NCBI GenBank assembly: GCA_021793745.1
Contig: JAJYSD010000088.1
Coordinates: 1-6,197 of the forward strand
Direction of reading: 5' to 3'
DNA length: 6,197 nucleotides
Source: Bacillota bacterium
GTDB lineage: Bacteria; Bacillota; Bacilli; Thermoactinomycetales; DSM-44946
The position numbers and the translations under genes were made by a program. Of this stretch, positions 1 through 6,194 are shown one piece after another; the stretch's first letter is position 1; the number at the start of each line of letters is the position of its first letter. Below the pieces are notes generated by a model. That model was not told where the DNA came from. It was given only the letters and a program-made list of their open reading frames with translations, and made no database searches.

Positions 1-1
1 T

Positions 2-916
2 CGATCCGCGGGCAAAAAGGTCCGTTTCCGGGGTGAAGAGGTGGTTGTCCGCGAAGCCACTCCCGATGCCTTTGAAGGCGTAGATATCGCGCTGTTCAGC
101 GCCGGCGGGGGCATCAGCGCCAGGCTGGCGCCGGAGGCGGTGGCACGGGGAGCCGTCGTGATTGACAATACTAATGCCTTTCGAATGGACCCCGATGTGC
201 CCCTGATCGTCCCTGAAGTGAACGGATCCAAGGTTCGGGAACATAAGGGGATTATCGCCAATCCCAACTGTTCGACGATTCAGATGGTCGTCGCCTTAAA
301 GCCGCTCCGTGACCGGTATGGGTTGGAACGGGTCATCGTTTCGACGTATCAGGCGGTCTCCGGCTCCGGTTGGCAGGCGATCGAGGAATTGAACCGTCAA
401 ACCCGGGCGGTGGTAAGCGGCGAAGAGCCTTCCTGTGAAGTGCTGCCGGTGAGCAAGCTGTCCAAGCATTACCCCATCGCCTTTAACGCCATTCCGCAGT
501 GCGATGTTGCCCAGGAAAACGGGTACACATTGGAAGAGATGAAAATGGTCCGGGAGACCCAAAAGATTTTCGATGACGAGACCATCCAGGTAAGCGCCAC
601 CTGCGTGCGCATTCCGGTTGTCCGCGGGCACAGCGAGTCGATCTATGTGGAATTGAAGGAGGAAGCGGATCCGGAGGCGGTTCGCCGCATTTTGGCGGAA
701 GCGCCGGGCATCATCGTTCAAGATGATATTTTCGAGCAGGTGTATCCCATGCCGCTGGAAGCGGCCGATCGTCACGAGGTTTTTGTGGGACGAATCCGCC
801 GCGATTTGCACAATCCCAAAGGACTTCACCTATGGGTCGTAGCGGATAACCTGTTAAAGGGAGCGGCGACCAATACGGTACAAATCGCAGAACTCCTCGT
901 ATCCGCCGACCAGTAG
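2..916 (+). CDS. asd: Aspartate-semialdehyde dehydrogenase, 5'-truncated by window edge
   Basis: Catalyses NADPH-dependent reduction of L-4-aspartyl phosphate to L-aspartate 4-semialdehyde, the branch point to lysine/DAP/dipicolinate and to threonine/methionine; cytosolic. The open frame runs from the first complete codon and begins RSAGKKVRFRGEE, a typical internal Asd segment, so the gene starts upstream and the GTG at 41 is only an internal valine. About 304 residues are visible. Against a family length near 340-346, roughly 38 N-terminal residues, including the Rossmann GxxGxxG motif, are missing. Visible landmarks are the nucleophile in NPNCSTIQ (Cys codon 269-271), the YQAVSGSGW segment, and the catalytic-base region RIPVVRGHSES (His codon 629-631). 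The end matches the family (WVVADNLLKGAATNTVQIAELL). dapG starts 13 nt after the stop, so co-transcription is likely. B. subtilis Asd has the same neighbour. No lesion is seen in the visible part. Confidence 0.96.
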   Translation, partial: RSAGKKVRFRGEEVVVREATPDAFEGVDIALFSAGGGISARLAPEAVARGAVVIDNTNAFRMDPDVPLIVPEVNGSKVREHKGIIANPNCSTIQMVVALKPLRDRYGLERVIVSTYQAVSGSGWQAIEELNRQTRAVVSGEEPSCEVLPVSKLSKHYPIAFNAIPQCDVAQENGYTLEEMKMVRETQKIFDDETIQVSATCVRIPVVRGHSESIYVELKEEADPEAVRRILAEAPGIIVQDDIFEQVYPMPLEAADRHEVFVGRIRRDLHNPKGLHLWVVADNLLKGAATNTVQIAELLVSADQ

Positions 917-929
917 AAGGGGGCAGGGC

Positions 930-2159
930 ATGAAGATTCTGGTTCAAAAATTTGGAGGCACTTCCCTGGCGACACCGGAATTGCGGGAACGGGTGATTCA
1001 CCATATACAGACTGCCTTGGATGACGGGTATCATTTGGTGGTTGTCGTTTCGGCGATGGGAAGGAAGGGGTCTCCCTACGCCACCGATACCCTGCTGGAA
1101 TGGGTCAAAAGCAACGGCAACGCCCTATTGCCCCGGGAGTTGGATTTACTCCTTCACTGCGGAGAGATCATTTCCGCATCCATCCTGGCCAGCCTCCTTC
1201 GATCCAAAGGGATTGACAGCTGTGTGCTGACAGGGGGGCAGGCGGGGATCATCACCAACAATGATCATACCAATGCCCAGATCATCACCGTCAATCCCGT
1301 CCGGGTCCGCCAGGAACTGGAAAAGGGACGGCCGGTGATCGTCGCCGGGTTCCAGGGCCGGACGACCGAAGGGGAGATCACCACCCTCGGGCGCGGAGGA
1401 AGCGACACGACCGCCACAGCCCTCGGGGTCGCCCTGGGAGCGGAAATGGTGGATATCTTCACCGATGTGAACGGGATCATGACGGCGGATCCCCGCATCG
1501 TGGAAGAGGCGGTGCCTTTAAGTACGGTCACCTACACGGAGATGTGCAACCTCGCCTTTCAAGGGGCCAAGGTGATTCATCCCCGGGCCGTGGAGATCGC
1601 CATGCAGACCAATGTTCCGATCCGCGTCCGTTCCACCCACTCCGATAGCCCCGGTACCCTCGTCACCCATCAGCGGGAAGTGAACCGTTTGGCCGGGGAA
1701 GTGAACGACCGGCTGATTACAGGAATTACGCAGGTTCCGGGTGTCACCCAGATCAAAGTTCGGGCGGGGGAAGGGCAGTACGATCTGCAGCTGAGGGTGT
1801 TCAAGGCGATGGCTGAAAATGGAATCAGCATCGATTTCATCAATGTAAACCCGAGCGGTGTGGCGTACACGGTTTTTGACGAATGGGCGGACCGTGCCGA
1901 AGCCATCTTGCAGGAATTGGGTTTTGAGGCGGAACTCCACCGGAACTGCGCCAAGGTTTCCGCGGTGGGTGCCGGCATCGCGGGGGTGCCCGGTGTCATG
2001 GCCAAAATTGTGGAGGCCCTTGCGGAGGAGGATGTTCAGATCTTGCAATCGGCGGACTCCCATACCACCATTTGGGTCCTGGTGCGAGGGGAAGATATGC
2101 AAAAGGCGGTTCGGTCTCTTCACCGCAAGTTTGAGCTTCACAAGATTCGTTATCAATAG
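930..2159 (+). CDS. dapG: Aspartokinase, DapG (diaminopimelate-regulated type)
   Basis: Phosphorylates L-aspartate with ATP to L-4-aspartyl phosphate, the committed step of the aspartate pathway. The 409 residues compare with about 404 for B. subtilis DapG. The amino-acid kinase domain covers residues 1 to about 245: VQKFGGTS (5-12), SAMGRKGSPYATDTLL (41-56), TLGRGGSDTTA (152-162), FTDVNGIMTADPR (177-189) and GAKVIHPRAVEIA (212-224). Two ACT domains follow, roughly 265-332 and 340-405; the second opens NCAKVSAVGAGIAGVPGV and contains QSADSHTTIWVLV. These stretches fit DapG better than LysC (aspartokinase II). In B. subtilis DapG is inhibited by meso-DAP; that the same holds here is inference. 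The ATG has a good Shine-Dalgarno (AAGGGGG, 917-923) 6 nt upstream. No lysine riboswitch is seen before it, as expected for this isozyme within an asd operon. dapA follows after about 50 nt. Confidence 0.95.
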   Translation: MKILVQKFGGTSLATPELRERVIHHIQTALDDGYHLVVVVSAMGRKGSPYATDTLLEWVKSNGNALLPRELDLLLHCGEIISASILASLLRSKGIDSCVLTGGQAGIITNNDHTNAQIITVNPVRVRQELEKGRPVIVAGFQGRTTEGEITTLGRGGSDTTATALGVALGAEMVDIFTDVNGIMTADPRIVEEAVPLSTVTYTEMCNLAFQGAKVIHPRAVEIAMQTNVPIRVRSTHSDSPGTLVTHQREVNRLAGEVNDRLITGITQVPGVTQIKVRAGEGQYDLQLRVFKAMAENGISIDFINVNPSGVAYTVFDEWADRAEAILQELGFEAELHRNCAKVSAVGAGIAGVPGVMAKIVEALAEEDVQILQSADSHTTIWVLVRGEDMQKAVRSLHRKFELHKIRYQ

Positions 2160-2198
2160 CGCGAAGGTAGGGCGAAACATCGCCACGACATCACAAAT

Positions 2199-2203
2199 GG
2201 AGG
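2199..2203 (+). promoter_or_regulatory. Ribosome binding site deciding the dapA start
   Basis: GGAGG lies directly against the ATG at 2204, leaving no spacer, but 9 nt before the in-frame GTG at 2213. Only the GTG has usable spacing, and starting there gives an N-terminus (MQFGRLVTAMITPF) that lines up with B. subtilis DapA (MNFGNVSTAMITPF). Confidence 0.8.
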
Positions 2204-2212
2204 ATGACTGAC

Positions 2213-3088
2213 GTGCAATTTGGCAGATTGGTGACAGCGATGATTACTCCGTTCACCCGGGACGGAGCGATCGATTGGGAGCAGGTTTCAAAACTTGTTG
2301 AACATCTGATTCAAACGGGAACGGATTCCCTCGTGGTGGCCGGTACCACCGGGGAGTCGCCGACCCTCCAACAAGAGGAAAAGCTGGAGCTTTTCCGCCG
2401 GGTGAGCCGGCAGGTGGACGGCCGGATCAAAGTGATCGCCGGAACGGGCAGCAACAACACCGAAGCCTCCGTCCAGCTGACGAAGGAGGCGGAGGAGGCG
2501 GGGGTGGACGGGGTCATGTTGGTCGGCCCCTATTACAACAAACCGTCCCAGGAGGGTTTGTACCGCCATTTTAAACGGATCGCCGAGTCCACCTCCCTCC
2601 CGGTGATGCTCTACAATGTTCCCGGGCGGACCGGGATGAACATCTCCGTCGACACCATGGTCCGGCTGACGGAGTTGGACAACGTGGTGGCGATCAAGGA
2701 AGCGAGCGGCGACTTGTCGCAGGTGACGGAACTGGCGTCCCGCGTACCGGATAGGGTGGCGGTCTACAGCGGAGACGACAAATTCCTGCTGCCGATCCTG
2801 TCTGTGGGAGGGGTCGGGGTCGTCAGCGTGGCCAGCCACCTGGTCGGTCTCCAATTGAAGGAGATGATGGAGGCCTTTTTCGCCGGCGACGTCCGGAGGG
2901 CGGCCCGTTTGCACCAGCAGTATACTCCGCTGTTTGAGGGCTTGTTCATCACCGCCAATCCGGTTCCCGTCAAATATGCCATGCACCTGAAGGGATTGTG
3001 TGAACCGACGGTGCGGCTGCCCCTCGTGCCTCCGACGGAGGCCGAACAGCGCCATATCCGGGATCTGCTTGAAAAGCTCCATATTTGA
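2213..3088 (+). CDS. dapA: 4-hydroxy-tetrahydrodipicolinate synthase
   Basis: Condenses pyruvate with L-aspartate 4-semialdehyde to 4-hydroxy-tetrahydrodipicolinate, the first step committed to lysine, meso-DAP and spore dipicolinate. It is a Class I aldolase-type TIM barrel, normally tetrameric and cytosolic. With the preferred GTG start it has 291 residues, close to the family norm. Signatures in this numbering: AGTTGESPTL (43-52, substrate-binding Thr pair), GPYYNKPSQEG (105-115, triad Tyr), YNVPGRTG (134-141, catalytic Tyr134 and carboxylate-binding Arg139) and AIKEASGD (160-167, Schiff-base Lys162). The C-terminal VRLPLVPPTEAE segment is also typical. An alternative ATG nine bases upstream (2204) would add MTD but sits against the ribosome binding site. 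As last gene of the asd-dapG-dapA group it is followed at once by an intrinsic terminator. No anomaly in the active site. Confidence 0.96.
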   Translation: MQFGRLVTAMITPFTRDGAIDWEQVSKLVEHLIQTGTDSLVVAGTTGESPTLQQEEKLELFRRVSRQVDGRIKVIAGTGSNNTEASVQLTKEAEEAGVDGVMLVGPYYNKPSQEGLYRHFKRIAESTSLPVMLYNVPGRTGMNISVDTMVRLTELDNVVAIKEASGDLSQVTELASRVPDRVAVYSGDDKFLLPILSVGGVGVVSVASHLVGLQLKEMMEAFFAGDVRRAARLHQQYTPLFEGLFITANPVPVKYAMHLKGLCEPTVRLPLVPPTEAEQRHIRDLLEKLHI

Positions 3089-3102
3089 CGCTCCTTGCAA
3101 GG

Positions 3103-3136
3103 ACGCTCCGGGGAAGCACCCGGGGCGTTGTCTTTT
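3103..3136 (+). terminator. Rho-independent terminator after dapA
   Basis: ACGCTCCGGG (3103-3112) pairs with CCCGGGGCGT (3119-3128): 10 bp with one G-T wobble and the 6-nt loop GAAGCA. The tail is TTGTCTTTT (to 3136), starting within the stem end. It lies 14 nt after the dapA stop and closes the asd-dapG-dapA transcript. Confidence 0.88.
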
Positions 3137-3161
3137 CCGGAGGATTTCCGGAGATGAATTA

Positions 3162-3191
3162 TTGCGTCCCCGACTTTGATTCGTGTATAAT
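3162..3191 (+). promoter_or_regulatory. Candidate sigma-A promoter for the RNase J gene
   Basis: A perfect -10 hexamer TATAAT (3186-3191) is preceded by TG, and by TTGCGT (3162-3167, 3 of 6 matches to TTGACA) with an 18-bp spacer. It lies between the dapA terminator and the RNase J gene, predicting a start near 3198 and a leader of about 50 nt. The -10 is strong and the -35 weak. Confidence 0.6.
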
Positions 3192-3236
3192 TGACGCAAG
3201 TGGTTTGTGCGGTTCGGGTGACTGACAACTGAATAC

Positions 3237-3243
3237 AGGAGGG
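3237..3243 (+). promoter_or_regulatory. Ribosome binding site supporting the TTG start of rnjB
   Basis: AGGAGGG ends 7 nt before TTG at 3251, ideal spacing. No in-frame ATG or GTG lies closer, and the next in-frame Met is residue 25, inside the conserved metallo-beta-lactamase fold, so TTG is the likely start. Confidence 0.85.
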
Positions 3244-3250
3244 TATTTTT

Positions 3251-4930
3251 TTGGCGAAATTCAACTCACGAGGCAAATTAACCATTTTTGCGCTCGGTGG
3301 GTTGGACGAAATCGGGAAGAACATGTACGTGGTTCGGTACGGGGATGATATCGTCGTAATCGATGCGGGGCTGATGTTCCCGGAAGAGGAGATGTTGGGG
3401 ATCGATGTGGTCATCCCCGATATCACGTACCTGATTGAAAACCGCGAGAAAGTACGCGGGATCCTTTTGACGCACGGACATGAGGATCACATCGGGGCAC
3501 TTCCTTATATCCTGCGCCATCTGAACGTGCCGGTTTACGGAACCAAGCTGACTTTGGGCCTTGTCGAACACAAGTTGAGGGAAGCGCACCTGTTGAACGA
3601 GACGAAGCGGATTCTGATTCACAGCCGTTCGGAAGTGAGACTCGGTTCGATCAAGGCCACGTTTTTCAAAACCAATCACAGTATTCCGGATTCCGTGGGG
3701 ATTTGTCTCGAAACCCCGGAAGGCCTGGTAGTGCACACAGGGGACTTCAAGTTCGACCTGACTCCGGTGAACGGTCAGGCTGCGGAAATGCACAAGATGG
3801 CTGAGATCGGAAGAAAAGGGGTTTTGTGCCTTTTGTCGGACAGCACCAACGCGGAGCGGCCTGGCTTTACCGGTTCGGAGCGGGTGGTCGGAGATGCCTT
3901 GGAGGAGGTTTTCCGCAAGGCGAAACAGCGGATCATCGTAGCCACCTTCGCCTCCAACATTCACCGAATTCAGCAAGTGATGGATGCCGCTCACAACCAT
4001 GGGCGTAAATTGGCGGTTGTGGGACGCAGCATGGTGAATGTGGTCAACATCGGGATGGAGCTGGGATACCTTCGGGTTCCGGACGGATTGTTGATCGACC
4101 CGGATGAGATTAATCGCCTGCCCGCCCATCAGGTGGCGGTGATGTCGACGGGAAGTCAAGGAGAGCCGATGTCAGCTTTGACCCGGATGGCCCATTCCTC
4201 CCACCGCAAGGTGGAGGTGCTTCCCGGCGACACCGTGGTGATCGCGGCCACGCCCATTCCGGGGAATGAGAAGTTTGTCGCACGGACGGTGGATCAACTG
4301 TTTCGGATCGGTGCGGATGTCGTCTACAGTACGACGTCCCAACACGGTGTGCACGTATCCGGCCACGGGTCGCAGGAAGACCTGAAATTGATGCTGAACC
4401 TCATCCGCCCCAAGTACTTTATCCCGATTCACGGTGAGTATCGCATGCTGCGCGCTCACGCCCAACTTGCCGAGTCCGTTGGCGTTCGACCGGAGAACAT
4501 CTTTATCTGCGACAATGGAGACACGGTGGAGTTCTCCGGCGGAAAAGCACGCTACGGTCCCAAGATTGCCACGGGCAATGTGTTGATCGATGGTTTAGGA
4601 GTCGGAGACGTTGGAAATATCGTGCTCAGAGACCGCAAGTTGTTGTCACAGGATGGAATTTTGGTGGTTGTAGTCACCCTGAGCAAAAACAACGGCACGA
4701 TTTTGTCCGGACCGGATATTATTTCCCGCGGTTTCGTATACGTGCGGGAATCGGAGAAACTGCTGGATGAAGCGAACCGCATTGTCACTCAGACGATGGA
4801 AAAATGCATGAAGAACCGAGTCAGCGAATGGGCCTCCCTGAAAACCAGCATCCGGGACGCTCTGAGCCGCTTCCTGTACGATCGGACGCGGAGGCGCCCG
4901 ATGATTTTGCCGATCATCATGGAGGTCTGA
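3251..4930 (+). CDS. rnjB: Ribonuclease J (RNase J2-like by sequence and synteny, catalytic motif intact)
   Basis: Metallo-beta-lactamase/beta-CASP ribonuclease, with 5'-3' exonuclease and endonuclease activities in mRNA decay and rRNA processing; forms J1/J2 complexes in Bacillus. The 559 residues compare with about 555 for both paralogs. Metal-ligand motifs are present: HGHEDH (75-80), His143 in NHSIPDS, Asp165 in HTGDFKFD, and His394 in PIHGEYRM. The beta-CASP insert spans roughly 195-365 (SDSTNAERPGF, FASNIHRIQQV, TGSQGEPMSALTRMA). HVSGHGSQE (368-376) is the 5'-phosphate-binding loop. The C-terminal domain ends RRPMILPIIMEV. Segments such as LGIDVVIPDITYLI and NVLIDGLGVGDVGNIVLRD, and its place between dapA and tepA, resemble B. 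subtilis RNase J2 more than J1. Unlike J2, which as I recall reads HGHDEN, this copy keeps the active-site ligands. Translation starts at TTG. Assignment as RNase J is firm; J1 versus J2 is less so. Confidence 0.93.
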   Translation: MAKFNSRGKLTIFALGGLDEIGKNMYVVRYGDDIVVIDAGLMFPEEEMLGIDVVIPDITYLIENREKVRGILLTHGHEDHIGALPYILRHLNVPVYGTKLTLGLVEHKLREAHLLNETKRILIHSRSEVRLGSIKATFFKTNHSIPDSVGICLETPEGLVVHTGDFKFDLTPVNGQAAEMHKMAEIGRKGVLCLLSDSTNAERPGFTGSERVVGDALEEVFRKAKQRIIVATFASNIHRIQQVMDAAHNHGRKLAVVGRSMVNVVNIGMELGYLRVPDGLLIDPDEINRLPAHQVAVMSTGSQGEPMSALTRMAHSSHRKVEVLPGDTVVIAATPIPGNEKFVARTVDQLFRIGADVVYSTTSQHGVHVSGHGSQEDLKLMLNLIRPKYFIPIHGEYRMLRAHAQLAESVGVRPENIFICDNGDTVEFSGGKARYGPKIATGNVLIDGLGVGDVGNIVLRDRKLLSQDGILVVVVTLSKNNGTILSGPDIISRGFVYVRESEKLLDEANRIVTQTMEKCMKNRVSEWASLKTSIRDALSRFLYDRTRRRPMILPIIMEV

Positions 4931-4947
4931 TGCTTTCGGTCCCAAAG

Positions 4948-4977
4948 GCCGGCACCGAAGAGGGTGCCGGCTTTTTT
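4948..4977 (+). terminator. Strong Rho-independent terminator after rnjB
   Basis: GCCGGCACC (4948-4956) pairs perfectly with GGTGCCGGC (4963-4971), loop GAAGAG, followed by TTTTTT (4972-4977). The AAA at 4944-4946 can extend the stem into the T-run. It lies 17 nt after the stop, so rnjB should be transcribed apart from tepA-ylzJ. Confidence 0.95.
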
Positions 4978-5042
4978 GCGCTGTTTGCGGATCGGTGCGT
5001 CGGTTGACGGGGGCCTTTTACACGTGGATCCGAAGGGACACT

Positions 5043-5073
5043 TTATTATTTGGCGGGATCTCTGAGCATACTA
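5043..5073 (+). promoter_or_regulatory. Candidate forespore (sigma-G/sigma-F type) promoter for tepA-ylzJ
   Basis: CATACTA (5067-5073) fits the sigma-G -10 consensus CATWMTA exactly. The best -35 at suitable distance is TTATTA (5043-5048), about 4 of 6 to TGHATR with an 18-bp gap, so only the -10 half is convincing. TepA has been linked to degradation of small acid-soluble spore proteins during outgrowth in B. subtilis (recalled), which would fit forespore expression. Confidence 0.35.
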
Positions 5074-5092
5074 GGTTGGGAAGACGGGACGC

Positions 5093-5154
5093 CCAGCGGT
5101 GGGTTTGTCCAAAGGCGATCGCGTTTTCGAAGGTCCTCGAACCCCTGCCGCTGG
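5093..5154 (+). promoter_or_regulatory. Two-helix stem-loop in the tepA leader
   Basis: CCAGCGG (5093-5099) is the exact reverse complement of CCGCTGG (5148-5154). Nested inside, GGGTTTG (5101-5107) pairs with CGAACCC (5138-5144) with one G-U. The two 7-bp helices are separated by a 1x3 internal loop, with AGG/CCT (5113-5115 with 5135-5137) able to continue above. No T-run follows, so it is not an intrinsic terminator. It ends 11 nt before the tepA ribosome binding site. Function unknown. Confidence 0.4.
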
Positions 5155-5165
5155 ACTCCGGGACA

Positions 5166-5173
5166 AAGGGGTG
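5166..5173 (+). promoter_or_regulatory. Ribosome binding site deciding the tepA start
   Basis: AAGGGGTG (5166-5173) resembles AAGGAGGTG and ends 8 nt before the in-frame GTG at 5182. This favours GTG 5182 over GTG 5173, which overlaps the site, and over TTG 5050. Its AGGGGT core is complementary to ACCCCT at 5141-5146 within the leader stem-loop. Confidence 0.65.
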
Positions 5174-5181
5174 TGCACATA

Positions 5182-5901
5182 GTGGATCTGTTCAGCAATG
5201 AAAAGCCCTTAGCGGAAGGGGAGAATCCGAAGAAGGAGACGCTTCAAGCGATCCAGCATTTGGGTCAATCGAATGTTCCCCAGTTGGAATCCAACATCTA
5301 TTGTTTATCGGTGATCGGCCAAATCGAGGGACATCTGGTTATGCCTGCCCACAACAAGACGACCAAATATGAGCACGTGATTCCTCAAATCGTAGCCGCC
5401 GAGCAAAATGCGCAGGTGGAGGGCGTGATCGTTGTCCTCAACACGATCGGAGGAGACGTGGAAGCGGGCCTGGCCATCGCCGAAATGATCGCCACGATGA
5501 GCAAACCGACGGTTTCCCTCGTCCTCGGGGGAGGGCACAGCATCGGAGTGCCGATTGCGGTGGCGGCCGATGTGAGCTTCATTACCGAAACGGCCACCAT
5601 GACCATTCATCCGATCCGGTTGACGGGCATGGTTGTCGGTGTTCCCCAGACCTTCGAGTATCTGGAAAAGATGCAGGAACGGGTGATCCGTTTTGTGGTG
5701 GGCCATTCCAATATCTCGGAGGATACGTTTCGGCAGCTGATGTTCCGAACCGGCGAACTGGCGCGGGATATCGGTACCAATGTGATCGGCCGCGACGCCG
5801 TGGGCTTTGGGCTGATCGACCGGGTCGGGGGGTTGGACGATGCCATGGCGGAGTTGAATCGGCTGATCGAATCCCGGAAAACGGGGGGCACTGTCCAATG
5901 A
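5182..5901 (+). CDS. tepA: ClpP-fold serine protease TepA (YmfB)
   Basis: ClpP/crotonase-fold serine protease found across spore-formers. In B. subtilis it was first described as a translocation-enhancing protein and later tied to spore outgrowth and SASP breakdown (recalled). With the GTG start the protein has 239 residues, near the family length. Family landmarks in this numbering: [19 protein letters not shown] (58-76), [16 protein letters not shown] (84-99, the ClpP-type glycine loop), [14 protein letters not shown] (114-127, nucleophile Ser120) and [13 protein letters not shown] (137-149, catalytic His143). A third catalytic residue is less clear: Asp196 in ELARDIGTN lies near, but two residues off, the ClpP Asp position when aligned on GLID. 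No signal peptide or membrane segment is seen, so it is probably cytoplasmic. Its stop overlaps the ylzJ start by 4 bp (ATGA), indicating coupled translation. Confidence 0.92.
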   Translation: MDLFSNEKPLAEGENPKKETLQAIQHLGQSNVPQLESNIYCLSVIGQIEGHLVMPAHNKTTKYEHVIPQIVAAEQNAQVEGVIVVLNTIGGDVEAGLAIAEMIATMSKPTVSLVLGGGHSIGVPIAVAADVSFITETATMTIHPIRLTGMVVGVPQTFEYLEKMQERVIRFVVGHSNISEDTFRQLMFRTGELARDIGTNVIGRDAVGFGLIDRVGGLDDAMAELNRLIESRKTGGTVQ

Positions 5902-6125
5902 TTCATCACACGATCTTCCCCTCCGAATGGATCTTCATGGATCCCCACCGTCCCCCGGAGCGCCAAATCCGGGACGTATCCATCGGCGGTGTATCGATGC
6001 AGGTCGAGGTCCTGAAAAACGGGGAGGCGAGGATCCTGCGCCTCCTTTCCCCGGATCCCCGCCATTATTTAAATCCCCGCCTGCAACCGGGGAACCGGAT
6101 CAACCTCATACCGTCCATCGAATGA
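5898..6125 (+). CDS. ylzJ: YlzJ-like small conserved protein, function unknown
   Basis: A 75-residue protein that starts inside the tepA stop (ATGA overlap), with GGGGGG (5883-5888) 9 nt upstream as ribosome binding site. It matches the YlzJ-like family of Bacillales in layout: an N-terminal strand ([14 protein letters not shown]. subtilis begins similarly with a TVMP-type segment), a central [10 protein letters not shown] strand, and the conserved C-terminal block [17 protein letters not shown] (49-65). There is no membrane segment, cysteine pair or catalytic signature. No biochemical role is known to me. The tight coupling with tepA across Bacillales suggests a linked function such as modulating or pairing with the protease, which is inference only. 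Family identification rests on remembered similarity plus synteny. Confidence 0.82.
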   Translation: MIHHTIFPSEWIFMDPHRPPERQIRDVSIGGVSMQVEVLKNGEARILRLLSPDPRHYLNPRLQPGNRINLIPSIE

Positions 6126-6134
6126 CCGGCCATC

Positions 6135-6166
6135 GGCCGAATTCCCACCGGGAATTCGGCCATTTT
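6135..6166 (+). terminator. Rho-independent terminator after ylzJ
   Basis: GGCCGAATTCCC (6135-6146) pairs perfectly over 12 bp with GGGAATTCGGCC (6150-6161), leaving a tight ACC loop. ATTTTC follows (T-run 6163-6166, short). It starts 9 nt after the ylzJ stop and ends the tepA-ylzJ unit. No T-run is placed for the opposite strand. Confidence 0.85.
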
Positions 6167-6175
6167 CGTCCGTGA

Positions 6176-6194
6176 CAATTTGCCCTTCAAATTG
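6176..6194 (+). repeat. Short inverted repeat at the right edge
   Basis: CAATTTG (6176-6182) and CAAATTG (6188-6194) are perfect 7-bp arms around CCCTT. It is AT-rich compared with its surroundings and sits just after a terminator, where the promoter region of the next gene would be. It may be an operator or a leader hairpin; the window ends too soon to tell. Confidence 0.4.

Larger units (their letters stand above)
4978..5181 (+). other. Gene-free leader region upstream of tepA
   Basis: These 204 nt between the rnjB terminator and the tepA start hold no convincing gene. The tepA frame stays open back to a TTG at 5050, but that extension is Arg/Ser/Gly-rich, unlike anything in the TepA family, and no good ribosome binding site precedes it. 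A GTG-initiated frame from 4995 to 5201 also lacks one. The region contains weak promoter-like elements (TTGACG at 5004-5009, TTTACA at 5017-5022, TATTAT at 5044-5049, none well spaced), a sigma-G-like -10 at 5067-5073, and a stem-loop at 5093-5154. Confidence 0.6.

Noticed and set aside
1518..2186. 222-codon open frame on the minus strand across the 3' half of dapG
   Set aside because: Antisense to well-conserved ACT domains; no recognisable motif or ribosome binding site support.
2160..2212. Promoter or riboswitch between dapG and dapA
   Set aside because: Only about 50 nt, no -10/-35 pair and no recognisable aptamer; it looks like an operon spacer.
2288..3199. 303-codon open frame on the minus strand across dapA
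   Set aside because: It lies antisense to a certain dapA gene, is His/Arg/Gln-rich as expected of a shadow in GC-rich coding DNA, and shows no recognisable domain.
3278..4159. 293-codon open frame on the minus strand inside rnjB
   Set aside because: Antisense to the firmly identified RNase J gene, with shadow-like composition and no family resemblance.
5091..5165. tRNA-like look of the tepA leader (CCAGCGGTGGG and TCGAACCCC segments)
   Set aside because: There is no acceptor stem, no proper T-loop (TTCRA), no anticodon arm and no CCA end; the pairing found is a simple two-helix hairpin.
5050..5181. N-terminal extension of tepA from TTG at 5050 (44 extra residues)
   Set aside because: The added residues are low-complexity and unlike the family, no good ribosome binding site precedes TTG 5050, and GTG 5182 has good spacing and family-typical length.
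4995..5201. 68-codon plus-strand frame overlapping the start of tepA
   Set aside because: GTG start without a ribosome binding site, no similarity to a known family, and it runs out of frame into tepA.
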